DNA of 64,000 nucleotides, taken from positions 1 to 64,000 of the forward strand of contig CAZAFH010000011.1 in the NCBI GenBank assembly GCA_964484265.1, in the 5' to 3' direction. Source of the stretch: SIAQ01 sp964484265. Its GTDB lineage: Bacteria; Planctomycetota; Planctomycetia; Gemmatales; Gemmataceae. Below the pieces are notes generated by a model. It searched no databases. It had not been told where the DNA came from and was given only the letters and a program-made list of their open reading frames with translations. Made by a program: the position numbers and the translations under genes. Shown in pieces: positions 44,656 through 52,939 of the stretch; position 1 is the stretch's first letter, and each line of letters starts with the position of its first letter.

Positions 44656-46179
44656 ATGTTTCGACGATTCTCACCGGCGACAACGATGCTCGGCGGTTCC
44701 GTGGTGGCGCTGGCCGTGCTGGTCGCCGGTCTTTACGCGCTGCGCGACAAAACCGAAAACGGTAACGGCGGGCCGCCGCTTGAAGTGTATTGCGCCGAAA
44801 CGATGCGCGAATCGCTGACGGACATCGCCGCCGATTATGAAGCGGAATACGGGCAGCGCGTGATCTTGCATCCGGGGCCTTCGCAGGCGATCCTCGTCAA
44901 TCTCGAACTCAACAAGAAGGGCGACCTCTTCATTCCCGCTGACGAGAGCTTTGTCGAACTCGCCCGCAAGAAGCACCTCGTCACCGCGGTCGAGGATGTC
45001 GCACGCATGAACCCCGTCGTCATCGTTCGGCGCGACTTCGGCAAAGAAATCAAGACTTGGAACGATCTTGTCTCTCCGGGTATTAAGCTGTGCCTAGGCA
45101 ACACCGAAACCACGGCGATCGGCAAGATTCTCAAGCGAGAGTTCAGCGCCGCCAAACGCTGGGAGGAAGTTGCCGCGCGAGTCACCACGTATGCCGGGAA
45201 CATCAGCGAGGTGCGGAACAACGTCGTGCTCGGCACTGTCGACGCGGGCATCGTCTGGGACATGATCGCCGAGCAGGTCAAGGACAAGGTGACGATCGTC
45301 CATTTGAAAGAATTGGAGTCTGCGGGCGGATTGGCTCAGGTGTCGCTTGCCAATACGTCCGAGCAGCCGATCGCGGCACGCCGCTTCGCTCGTTACATTC
45401 GGGCCAAGGACAAGGGAGCCGTACACCTGAAGAAGGCGGGCTTCACCAAGGTCTATGAAGGCTATGCGATGGATGAGACGCCGGAGCTCCTGGTCTACGC
45501 CGGTTCGATGTTGCAACCCGCACTGAAGAAATCAATCATCGAGTTCGAGGAGCGCGAGCACGTAAAGGTCATTACCGTCTACAACGGCTGTGGCATTCTC
45601 GTCAGCCAAATGAAAGCCGCGGACAAGACTTTTCCCGATATCTATTTCGCCTGCGACACGAGCTTTATGAAGGACGTGCAAACAAAATTCAACGATCCCA
45701 CGAATATTTCCAACAATCAGCTCATGATCGTCGTGAAAAAAGGCAATCCACACGACGTGAAAAAGCTGACCGACCTGGCGAAAAAGGATCTCCGCGTCGG
45801 CGTCGGGCATGAGCATCAATGCGCCCTCGGCGCGTTGACGAAGGAGACCTTCATCCGCACCGGTACCTATGCGAAGATCATGAAGAATATCAAAGAACAA
45901 GCGCCGACAGGCGATTTGCTCATCAATCAGCTTCGTGTCGGCTCGCTGGACGCCGTCGTCGCTTATCGCAGCAACATGTTCGGGTTCGAGGCCGACCTTG
46001 AAGGAACGCCGATCACGGGAATTCCGTGCGCGACGCCGTCGCAACCGATCGCGATCAGTAAGAACTCATCGCACCCACAACTCAGCAAGCTGTTGATGGA
46101 ATACCTGAGCACCGAGCAATCGCGTGGCCGATTCGAAGAAGCCGGCTTCGGCTGGGAATTCAAAGAAGTGGGGAAGTAG
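44656..46179 (+). CDS. Double ModA-like substrate-binding protein
   Basis: 507 residues: membrane anchor (VVALAVLVAGLYAL, 16-29) then two complete molybdate-binding-type (SBP_bac_11-like) domains in tandem. Domain 1 about 42-270 (LEVYCAETMRESLTDIAADY ... GPSQAILVNLELNKKGDLFI); domain 2 about 275-500 (ELLVYAGSMLQPALKKSIIE ... YNGCGILVSQMKAADKTFPD, DIYFACDTSFM). The opening VYCAETM/VYAGSM and the LFIPADE/IYFACDT strands align, so this is an internal duplication or fusion. Normal ModA has one such domain. The permease gene starts five bases after the stop. Confidence 0.85.
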   Translation: MFRRFSPATTMLGGSVVALAVLVAGLYALRDKTENGNGGPPLEVYCAETMRESLTDIAADYEAEYGQRVILHPGPSQAILVNLELNKKGDLFIPADESFVELARKKHLVTAVEDVARMNPVVIVRRDFGKEIKTWNDLVSPGIKLCLGNTETTAIGKILKREFSAAKRWEEVAARVTTYAGNISEVRNNVVLGTVDAGIVWDMIAEQVKDKVTIVHLKELESAGGLAQVSLANTSEQPIAARRFARYIRAKDKGAVHLKKAGFTKVYEGYAMDETPELLVYAGSMLQPALKKSIIEFEEREHVKVITVYNGCGILVSQMKAADKTFPDIYFACDTSFMKDVQTKFNDPTNISNNQLMIVVKKGNPHDVKKLTDLAKKDLRVGVGHEHQCALGALTKETFIRTGTYAKIMKNIKEQAPTGDLLINQLRVGSLDAVVAYRSNMFGFEADLEGTPITGIPCATPSQPIAISKNSSHPQLSKLLMEYLSTEQSRGRFEEAGFGWEFKEVGK

Positions 46180-46184
46180 CCGAG

Positions 46185-46991
46185 ATGAAGCGACCGCTTC
46201 TACCGCCGGACTGGGTTTTCTATCTGTGCCTGTCGATGCTGGGCGGCTGCTACATCGTTCTGATCGTGGCTATGCTGTTGGCGAACATGACGTTTGCGGG
46301 TCCCGAACATTTGTGGTCGGCGCTTGGCAGTCGCGAGATCAACTATGCGATCAAGCTGAGTCTGATCTCGTGCAGCATCACAGCCATTCTGTCGATATGG
46401 GTTGGCGTACCGTTGGGCTATCTGCTGGCGCGAAAGGATTTCTGGGGCAAGACGGCGATCGATACACTTCTGGATATTCCCATCGTGCTGCCGCCGCTGG
46501 TGATCGGCTTGAGCCTGTTGATCTTGATGCAGACGCCGCCAGGCCGCTGGTTCCAGGCGAACGTGATGACGGTAACGTTTGCCGTGCCCAGCATCATCCT
46601 GGCGCAATTCGCCGTGGCGGCGGCGTTCGCGGTGCGGACGATGCGGGTGACATTCGAGCAGATTTCGCCGCGCACGGAGCAGGTGGCGATGACGCTGGGC
46701 TGCTCGCGGGCGCAGGCGTTCTTCCGCATCGTGCTGCCCGAGGCGAGGCGAGGCCTGCTGACTGCGGGAACGCTATCCTGGGCGCGATCGCTCGGCGAAT
46801 TTGGCCCAATCCTGATCTTCTCCGGCGCAACACGCCTGCGCACGGAAGTTTTGCCTACGACCGTGTTCCTTGAGTTGAGCGTCGGCAAGATCGAGGCTGC
46901 CATTGCCGTGTCGCTCTTGATGATCGTGGTGGCCGTCGTCGTGCTGATCCTTACGCGCACGATGGGACTCCGCGGCTCCGGATTGGTGTGA
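46185..46991 (+). CDS. ModB-like ABC transporter permease
   Basis: 268 residues with about five to six membrane helices and the permease EAA loop EQVAMTLGCSRAQAFFRIVL PEAR region (about 165-190), followed by SWARSLGEFGPILIFSG, typical of molybdate/tungstate permeases. It follows the double binding protein by five bases. No ModC-type ATPase gene lies downstream (a receiver gene is next), so the energising subunit must be encoded elsewhere or shared. Substrate: an oxyanion such as molybdate or tungstate is likely by family. Confidence 0.88.
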   Translation: MKRPLLPPDWVFYLCLSMLGGCYIVLIVAMLLANMTFAGPEHLWSALGSREINYAIKLSLISCSITAILSIWVGVPLGYLLARKDFWGKTAIDTLLDIPIVLPPLVIGLSLLILMQTPPGRWFQANVMTVTFAVPSIILAQFAVAAAFAVRTMRVTFEQISPRTEQVAMTLGCSRAQAFFRIVLPEARRGLLTAGTLSWARSLGEFGPILIFSGATRLRTEVLPTTVFLELSVGKIEAAIAVSLLMIVVAVVVLILTRTMGLRGSGLV

Positions 46992-47024
46992 TCTCAAATC
47001 GTGATTGAGGCGCCCGCAAAAGTC

Positions 47025-47408
47025 ATGAATGCTTCCGCCCCCAAAATCGTGCTGTATGTCGAGGACCATGAGCCCAACGTCTTCCTCGTGGAAGCGATTT
47101 TTGCGACACGCGCGGATATAAAAATCATCTCCGCGCCGAACGGCCAGGCCGGTTTATTCCTCGCACAGGAAAAGAACCCCGACTTGATCTTGCTCGACCT
47201 TCACCTGCCCGACATGCACGGCGAGGAGTTTCTACGGACGATGCGGCTCATGCCCGAGTTGGCCAAGATCCCCCTGATCGTGCTCAGTGCCGACGCCTCG
47301 TGCGATTCGATGACTGAGTTAAAGGCCATGGGCGTCGTTGAGTTTATTTCGAAACCGTTCGACATCGACTATTTGACTCAGGCAGTCGATAACTGGCTGA
47401 GGAATTAG
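47025..47408 (+). CDS. Stand-alone response-regulator receiver protein
   Basis: 127 residues from the ATG at 47025 (GTG 47001 is the alternative). A single receiver domain: acidic pair E13/D14 (YVEDHEPN), phospho-acceptor D58 in LILLDLHLPD, S88 in VLSAD and K110 in FISKPF, all in place. No output domain, so it acts by protein contact, CheY/Spo0F-like. No histidine kinase is near. It follows the permease by 33 bp and could be expressed with it. Confidence 0.9.
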   Translation: MNASAPKIVLYVEDHEPNVFLVEAIFATRADIKIISAPNGQAGLFLAQEKNPDLILLDLHLPDMHGEEFLRTMRLMPELAKIPLIVLSADASCDSMTELKAMGVVEFISKPFDIDYLTQAVDNWLRN

Positions 47409-47435
47409 GCTTGAAATATTAGGGGAGGACCTTTG

Positions 47436-48518
47436 ATGAATTTGTTGAATTTTCGCCGACTTTTCGCCTGCGTGGCGAGTACAATCGTGGTTGTCGCCGT
47501 CGCGTTGACTGCGCGGCCAAAATCGGACGCTGATGCGCGGAGAGACGAATCGGTGGCATTCGTGCTGATCGGCGATACTCATTTGCTGGCGAGCAAGAAG
47601 GATCCCGCAAAACTTGATGAACGCTCAGCGGCACTGGCAGGCCAACTCGTCAACACGATCAACAAACTCGCCGGTTCGGAGATCCCGAAAGCTGCCGGCG
47701 GCGGGATGGTACTCGTGCCGCGCGGCGTCATTCATGCTGGCGATTGCATCGACACGGGCGATCCGAAAAACGTAAAGATGCAAACGACCGAATGGACTGC
47801 TTTCACGCGTCAATTCGGCTTGACGGGGAAGGATGGCCGACTCAAGATGCCGATCTATGAAGTGCATGGCAACCACGATGGTCCACGCGGCGAAGGTCTG
47901 CCGGTAAAACAAATCATCGCGCGAAACAAGGAACGGCCAGGCGTTTCAAACGTCAGCAAGAACGGCCTGCACTACTCCTGGGACTGGGGCCACGTCCATT
48001 TCGTGAATCTCGGAATTGTCGTGGGGCAGGGCGACGGCTCGACCAAGCGGCGGCGATACGACCCGCTCGGCAGCCTCGATTTCCTCATTGCCGATTTGAA
48101 GGCCAAGGTCGCCGATTCGGGTCGTCCCGTCGTCATCACACACCACGTGGATATGTTGCGGTACTCTCGGCCGGTGGAAGAAAAAAAGGCTGTTAGCATG
48201 GAATGGGACCCGATTGATGTTAAAGCCTTTCACGACGCGCTCAAGGGGTACAACATTGCCGCCATTCTCTACGGACACACGCACGGAAGAAATGTGTTCC
48301 ACTGGGACGGTTCCGCCAAGGCAGCGAAGGTCGGCATTCCGGTCTTCAATGTCACCAAGAGCAGCCATTTTTCGAGCAAAAACCAGGGCCTTTTTTACTT
48401 CGAGATTCGGGGGGACATCGTCACCGCACGCGAATACCAGACCAAGGATGGATGGGAAACAGGCGCCTGGACACCGCAAACATGGACGGCAAAGGCGTCG
48501 AATTCACGCGTCAAATAG
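47436..48518 (+). CDS. Exported calcineurin-like metallophosphoesterase
   Basis: 360 residues from the ATG at 47436, preceded by GGGAGGA. Seen: N-terminal hydrophobic signal (RRLFACVASTIVVVAVALTA) and the full metallophosphatase set: GDTH (46-49), GDCIDTG (102-108), GNHD (145-148), THH near 222 and GHTHG near 268, giving a dinuclear metal site. It hydrolyses a phosphomonoester or diester, presumably in the periplasm. It lies 146 bp upstream of the phosphonate-type cluster on the same strand, so it may help scavenge phosphorus with it; that link is inference. Confidence 0.87.
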   Translation: MNLLNFRRLFACVASTIVVVAVALTARPKSDADARRDESVAFVLIGDTHLLASKKDPAKLDERSAALAGQLVNTINKLAGSEIPKAAGGGMVLVPRGVIHAGDCIDTGDPKNVKMQTTEWTAFTRQFGLTGKDGRLKMPIYEVHGNHDGPRGEGLPVKQIIARNKERPGVSNVSKNGLHYSWDWGHVHFVNLGIVVGQGDGSTKRRRYDPLGSLDFLIADLKAKVADSGRPVVITHHVDMLRYSRPVEEKKAVSMEWDPIDVKAFHDALKGYNIAAILYGHTHGRNVFHWDGSAKAAKVGIPVFNVTKSSHFSSKNQGLFYFEIRGDIVTAREYQTKDGWETGAWTPQTWTAKASNSRVK

Positions 48519-48664
48519 GCGATGGTACCTTACCCGGTAGTCAGAACTAAGATCATTCTGCGTGTTGAGTTTTTGAAGTTTTCATGATGATCTGTTCAGG
48601 ATTCTGCTGCAGTATCCGCCAATTCGTATCATCGCACAAGAGTATTCCTTGCGGCGGAAAATAG

Positions 48665-49987
48665 ATGGCAACGTCCTCCCAAACATCGGCGCCGATTCGA
48701 TTGCCTGGACAGTTTTGGCTATCGGCGTGGTGCGTCGTGGCGGCGTTCGGCGCTTATTTCTGCATGTACGCATTTCGTAAGCCGTTCACCGCGGGCACCT
48801 ATTCGGAGACTTGGCTTTGGGGCGTGCAAGCCAAGACGCTTCTGGTGACGGCTCAGGTGCTCGGTTATACTGCGTCGAAATTTATCGGCATTAAGGTAAT
48901 CGCGGAAATGCCGGCGCGGTTGCGTATCGCTTGGTTCCTGTCGCTGATTCTATTTGCCGAGATTGCTCTGATTCTGTTTGCCATCACGCCGTCGCCTTAC
49001 CGCATGCTCTTTCTGTTCGCCAATGGTTTGCCGCTGGGCATGGTGTTCGGCCTCGTGCTCGGGTTTCTCGAAGGCCGACGGCATACGGAAGCGCTGACGG
49101 CGGGGTTGTGTTCGAGCTTCATCCTTGCCGATGGTGTGACGAAGAGTGTCGGGGCCTATCTGCTGACGTGGGGCGTTTCGGAATGGTGGATGCCGAGCGC
49201 CGCGGGATTGTTGTTCTTTCCGCCGATCTGTCTTTTTGCATGGATGCTGTCGCGCATCCCGCCGCCGACCGAGGATGACGTGGCCGCACGCAGCGAGCGC
49301 ACGCCGATGACGCGCGAAGTCCGGCGGCAGTTTTTTTGGCGCTACGCCTTTGGTTTGACGCTGTTGGTGATTGTCTACCTGTTCGTGACCGTCCTGCGTA
49401 GTATTCGGGCTGACTTTGCACCCGAGATCTGGCAGGCGCTGCTAGGCACGCCGGCGGCGCCCGAGCGATTCACTCAATCAGAATTCAATGTCGGCCTTTG
49501 TGTGTTGCTATTCGGCGGCGTTACGGTGTTCATCGCCGATAGCCGACGCGCGTTTCATGCCGCGATGATGATATCGCTATTCGGATTGATTCTCGTGCCG
49601 GCGTCGATCCTGTTTTCGCAGGCGGGGATGCTGTCGCCGCTGCAATTCATGTCGCTACACGGTCTCGGGCTTTACCTGCCGTACGTGCTTTTTCATACCA
49701 CTGTCTTCGAAAGACTGATCGCACTGACGCGCGATCGAGGCAACATCGGCTACCTGATGTATCTCGCCGACGCTTTCGGCTATTTGGGCTATGTCGTGGT
49801 CATGTTGGCAAAAAATATCTTCGCTCCGCCGGGCGACTTTTTTTTATTCTTCACCTCGGCTAGCTGGATCGTCTGCGGCGCCTGCCTGGCGGCGTTGATC
49901 CCGTGCTGGATTTATTTCGTTCGGCACCCTAGTACGAGAGCCAACGAATCGGCATTAACGATGGATGGAATCACGGAGCAGCCATGA
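48665..49987 (+). CDS. DUF5690 family transporter (major-facilitator-like)
   Basis: 440 residues, about twelve membrane helices. Seen: WLSAWCVVAAFGAYFCMYAF RKPF near the N-terminus, ANGLPLGMVFGLVLGFLEGR, and SLHGLGLYLPYVLFHTTVFE, the hallmarks of DUF5690, a major-facilitator-like family often found beside phosphonate genes. The stop overlaps the next ATG (ATGA), so it is coupled to the alcohol dehydrogenase. Likely imports a phosphonate or exports/recycles a product; direction unknown. Confidence 0.85.
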   Translation: MATSSQTSAPIRLPGQFWLSAWCVVAAFGAYFCMYAFRKPFTAGTYSETWLWGVQAKTLLVTAQVLGYTASKFIGIKVIAEMPARLRIAWFLSLILFAEIALILFAITPSPYRMLFLFANGLPLGMVFGLVLGFLEGRRHTEALTAGLCSSFILADGVTKSVGAYLLTWGVSEWWMPSAAGLLFFPPICLFAWMLSRIPPPTEDDVAARSERTPMTREVRRQFFWRYAFGLTLLVIVYLFVTVLRSIRADFAPEIWQALLGTPAAPERFTQSEFNVGLCVLLFGGVTVFIADSRRAFHAAMMISLFGLILVPASILFSQAGMLSPLQFMSLHGLGLYLPYVLFHTTVFERLIALTRDRGNIGYLMYLADAFGYLGYVVVMLAKNIFAPPGDFFLFFTSASWIVCGACLAALIPCWIYFVRHPSTRANESALTMDGITEQP

Positions 49988-51057
49988 ATCGAATCGCGAT
50001 ATTTCACGGCGCGGGTAGTCCATTCGAGATCGTGTACGTACCGACGCCAAAGCCGAGGGCAGGGGAGATCCTGGTGCGGGTCGCTTGTGTCACCTTGTGC
50101 ACGAGCGACCTGCACACACACGCAGGCCGGCGCCACGGCCCGATACCGACGGTGCTTGGCCATGAGGTGCTCGGCCAAATTGAAGCATTCGGCGAGACCG
50201 CGCCGCGCGTCGATTCCCGCGGAGCGGAGCTTAGGCCTGGCGATCGCATTACCTGGAGCGTGGCGGCGAGTTGCGGGCGCTGCTTCTTTTGCGCGGACGA
50301 TCTACCGCAAAAATGTGAATCGTTGTTCAAATACGGCCACGAGAAAATCAGCGAAAGCCGACCGCTCGTCGGCGGGTTGGCGGATCGCATGCTGCTGTTG
50401 CCAGGCACGGCGTGCTTCCGCGTACCGGATTCGCTGAGCGACACCGAGGCGGCGCCGGTCAACTGCGCGACCGCGACCGTCTCTGGGTTGCTGCGTCACG
50501 CGGGACTGGCGGTGAACCCTCGCTGTAGCGTACTCATTTTCGGCGCCGGCACGCTAGGGCTGACGGCGGCGGCGATGGCGGCCTCGGCTGGGGTAAGCAC
50601 GGTCATCGTCGCCGATCCCGATGAAAGGCGCCGCGAGCGGAGCAGGGCGTTCGGCGCCACGCATGCCGTCGCTGCCGAGCCTCAAGCGATCCGCGAAGCA
50701 ATCAGTCCGCGCGGCGCCGATGTCGTTCTAGAACTCGCCGGCACGGCCTCCGCCGTCGAGGCAAGCATCACGCATGCTCGCACGGGCGGCACGATCGTGC
50801 TTGCCGGCACCGTGCTGCCGACACCTGCGATCCCCGTCACGCCCGAACGAATGGTTCGGAATATGCTAACTATCAAAGGCGTGCATAACTACGCGCCGGT
50901 GGATCTCGGCGCCGCGATCGATTTCCTCGACGGGGCAGGGCGGGCGTATCCTTTTGGCGAGTTGATCACGAAGGTCTTTCCGTTGCAGGAAGTGGACGCC
51001 GCCTTTGCACACGCTCACGCCAATCCAGGACGGCGCGTTGCGGTTACGCCGGATTGA
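49984..51057 (+). CDS. Zinc-dependent alcohol dehydrogenase, phosphonate-catabolism-associated type
   Basis: 357 residues. Seen: catalytic-zinc residues C39 (TLCTSDLH), H60/E61 (GHE), four structural-zinc cysteines C97, C100, C103, C111, and the NAD(P) Rossmann motif FGAGTLGLTAAAMAA near 176. The sequence and neighbourhood match the proposed phosphonate-catabolism alcohol dehydrogenases (TIGR03366 as I recall). It could oxidise a hydroxy-phosphonate or the alcohol left after C-P cleavage. Coupled to the transporter by ATGA overlap; 33 bp before the FAD oxidoreductase. Confidence 0.85.
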   Translation: MNRIAIFHGAGSPFEIVYVPTPKPRAGEILVRVACVTLCTSDLHTHAGRRHGPIPTVLGHEVLGQIEAFGETAPRVDSRGAELRPGDRITWSVAASCGRCFFCADDLPQKCESLFKYGHEKISESRPLVGGLADRMLLLPGTACFRVPDSLSDTEAAPVNCATATVSGLLRHAGLAVNPRCSVLIFGAGTLGLTAAAMAASAGVSTVIVADPDERRRERSRAFGATHAVAAEPQAIREAISPRGADVVLELAGTASAVEASITHARTGGTIVLAGTVLPTPAIPVTPERMVRNMLTIKGVHNYAPVDLGAAIDFLDGAGRAYPFGELITKVFPLQEVDAAFAHAHANPGRRVAVTPD

Positions 51058-51090
51058 CGTGCCGTCAAAAGGCAACCAAGAGCTTCAACC

Positions 51091-52233
51091 TTGACAAATC
51101 ACTCGCACTACGATGTCGCCGTTGTCGGCGCTGGGATTGTTGGATTGGCGCACGCTTATCATCTCGCCAAGCGTGGGCTGCGCGTTGTCGTCTTCGAACG
51201 GCACGGCAAAGCTCAGGGAGCGTCGGTGCGCAACTTCGGCATGCTTTGGCCGATCGGTCAGCCATCTGGCGACTTGCACGCGCTCGCCCGGCGCAGTGTC
51301 GCAATCTGGCGCGAAATCTTGCAGCTCAGCGGCATCGATCATGAACCGTGCGGATCCCTACATCTCGCGTACCACGACGACGAAGCTCAAATCCTTGCCG
51401 AATTCATCGAGCGTCACGGCGCGGAGTTTTCCGCGGTTCCGATGACTGCTTCGGAAATTGCAAAGCGCTATCCCGCGATCAATCCGCAGAATCTTCGGTG
51501 CGGGATGTTCACACCGAATGAGATCAACATCGACGCGAGGCAAGCCATCGGCATGCTCCCTGACTGGCTGCATCGCAGTCTCGGCGTCGATTTCGTTTTC
51601 GGCTGCACCGTTCGCGACTTTCAAAATCCGCGCATTCACACGACGCTCGGCGAATGGTCTGCCTCGCGGATCGTGGTCAGCACGGGCCTGGACTTTCGCG
51701 AACTTGCGCCGGACGCATTCGCGTCGAGCGGCCTGTTTCCTTGCAAACTCCAGATGATGCGTTCGCAGTCGTTTGGCAGAAGCTTCCGCGTAGGAACGAT
51801 GCTCGCAGCCGGGCTTACGCTGCGCCACTACCGTGCCTTCGCAGACTGCCCGACGCTGCCCGCGCTGTGCCAGCGTCTCGATCGCGAGAGCCCGGAGTAT
51901 GGCAAATTCGGTATCCACGTATTGCTGTCGCAAAACGCAGCCGGCGAGTTTTTCATCGGCGACACTCACGAATATGGCGACGCCATCGAACCGTTCGACA
52001 AGCCGGCTCTCGACGCGTTGATCCTGAATTATCTGCGAACGATGGTCACGATCCCGAATCTCGAAATCGCCGCCCGCTGGCATGGCATTTATCTCAAGCA
52101 TCCCAAGGAATCATGGGTGGTCGCCCATCCGCAACCCGGCATGATGGCGGTGACGGGCATCGGCGGGAACGGCATGACGCTATCCTTCGGCGTCGCTGAA
52201 CGGACCGTCGGTGCGTGGCTTGCCGATCAATAA
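51091..52233 (+). CDS. FAD-dependent oxidoreductase, phosphonate-associated (TIGR03364-like)
   Basis: 380 residues from TTG 51091. Seen: N-terminal FAD motif VVGAGIVGLAHAYHLAKRG (GAGIVG at 13-18) and VVVFERHGKAQGASVRNFGM, and a C-terminal GMMAVTGIGGNGMTLSFGVA, typical of amino-acid-oxidase-type (DAO) enzymes. The ASVRNFGMLWP block is characteristic of the phosphonate-associated subgroup. Members have been linked to oxidation of aminoethylphosphonate or its N-methyl forms to phosphonoacetaldehyde; if so, its product feeds the hydrolase encoded next. That step is inference. Confidence 0.85.
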   Translation: MTNHSHYDVAVVGAGIVGLAHAYHLAKRGLRVVVFERHGKAQGASVRNFGMLWPIGQPSGDLHALARRSVAIWREILQLSGIDHEPCGSLHLAYHDDEAQILAEFIERHGAEFSAVPMTASEIAKRYPAINPQNLRCGMFTPNEINIDARQAIGMLPDWLHRSLGVDFVFGCTVRDFQNPRIHTTLGEWSASRIVVSTGLDFRELAPDAFASSGLFPCKLQMMRSQSFGRSFRVGTMLAAGLTLRHYRAFADCPTLPALCQRLDRESPEYGKFGIHVLLSQNAAGEFFIGDTHEYGDAIEPFDKPALDALILNYLRTMVTIPNLEIAARWHGIYLKHPKESWVVAHPQPGMMAVTGIGGNGMTLSFGVAERTVGAWLADQ

Positions 52234-52273
52234 AACAATTGTCCGTTGTTCGCGTTTGAAAAAGGGGAAAAGC

Positions 52274-52936
52274 ATGGTCCAACTCATCGTGTTCGACATG
52301 GCCGGCACGACGCTGCACGACGGCGATGCCGTCAGTAGTTGCTTTCGCGCCGCACTGGCAGGCGTGGGTGTGAATCCAACACAGCAAGAAATCAACGACG
52401 TGATGGGGTTCCCCAAGCCACTCGCGATTCGCACTCTCGCGACCGCCGCCGGCCGCACGTTGACCGAGGCCGAGCTAAACGCCACTCATGCCGACTTCGT
52501 CGCGCGGATGACGCGGTACTACAAGGAGGATCCCGCGGTTCGAGAGATTCCCGGGGCGGCAGAGGTCTTCGCGGAACTTCGTCGGCGCGGGATCAAGATC
52601 GCGCTCAACACCGGCTTTAGCCGGGCGATTGTCGATGTGATCCTCGATCGGCTTGGCTGGAAGAGCAAGATCGACGCGACAATCGCCAGCGATGAATCCC
52701 CGCGCGGCCGACCATTTCCTGACATGATCTTCACATTGATGAAAAAGGTCGGCGTCACGGACGCTGCCAGTGTGGCGAAAGTCGGTGATACGCCGTCAGA
52801 CCTGGAGGAAGGCATCAGCGCGGGCTGCGGACTCGTCGTCGGCGTGACGACGGGAGCGTTCACTCGCGCTCAACTCGAAGCGAACGCCAAGGCGAAAATT
52901 GTCAATTCGGTGGTGGATGTGTTGAAGCTTATTTGA
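52274..52936 (+). CDS. Phosphonatase-like HAD hydrolase
   Basis: 220 residues from the ATG at 52274 (AAAGGGG upstream). HAD fold with nucleophile D8 in FDMAGTT, NTGFSR near 112-117, R146 and D150 in GRPFPD, and GDTPSD at 171-176. The cap domain carries K48 in MGFPKPLAI, at the place where phosphonoacetaldehyde hydrolase (PhnX) uses a lysine to form its Schiff base, so C-P bond cleavage is plausible. The family matches TIGR03351 as I recall. Last gene of the run 48665-52936; a second exact substrate cannot be excluded. Confidence 0.87.
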   Translation: MVQLIVFDMAGTTLHDGDAVSSCFRAALAGVGVNPTQQEINDVMGFPKPLAIRTLATAAGRTLTEAELNATHADFVARMTRYYKEDPAVREIPGAAEVFAELRRRGIKIALNTGFSRAIVDVILDRLGWKSKIDATIASDESPRGRPFPDMIFTLMKKVGVTDAASVAKVGDTPSDLEEGISAGCGLVVGVTTGAFTRAQLEANAKAKIVNSVVDVLKLI

Positions 52937-52939
52937 TCG

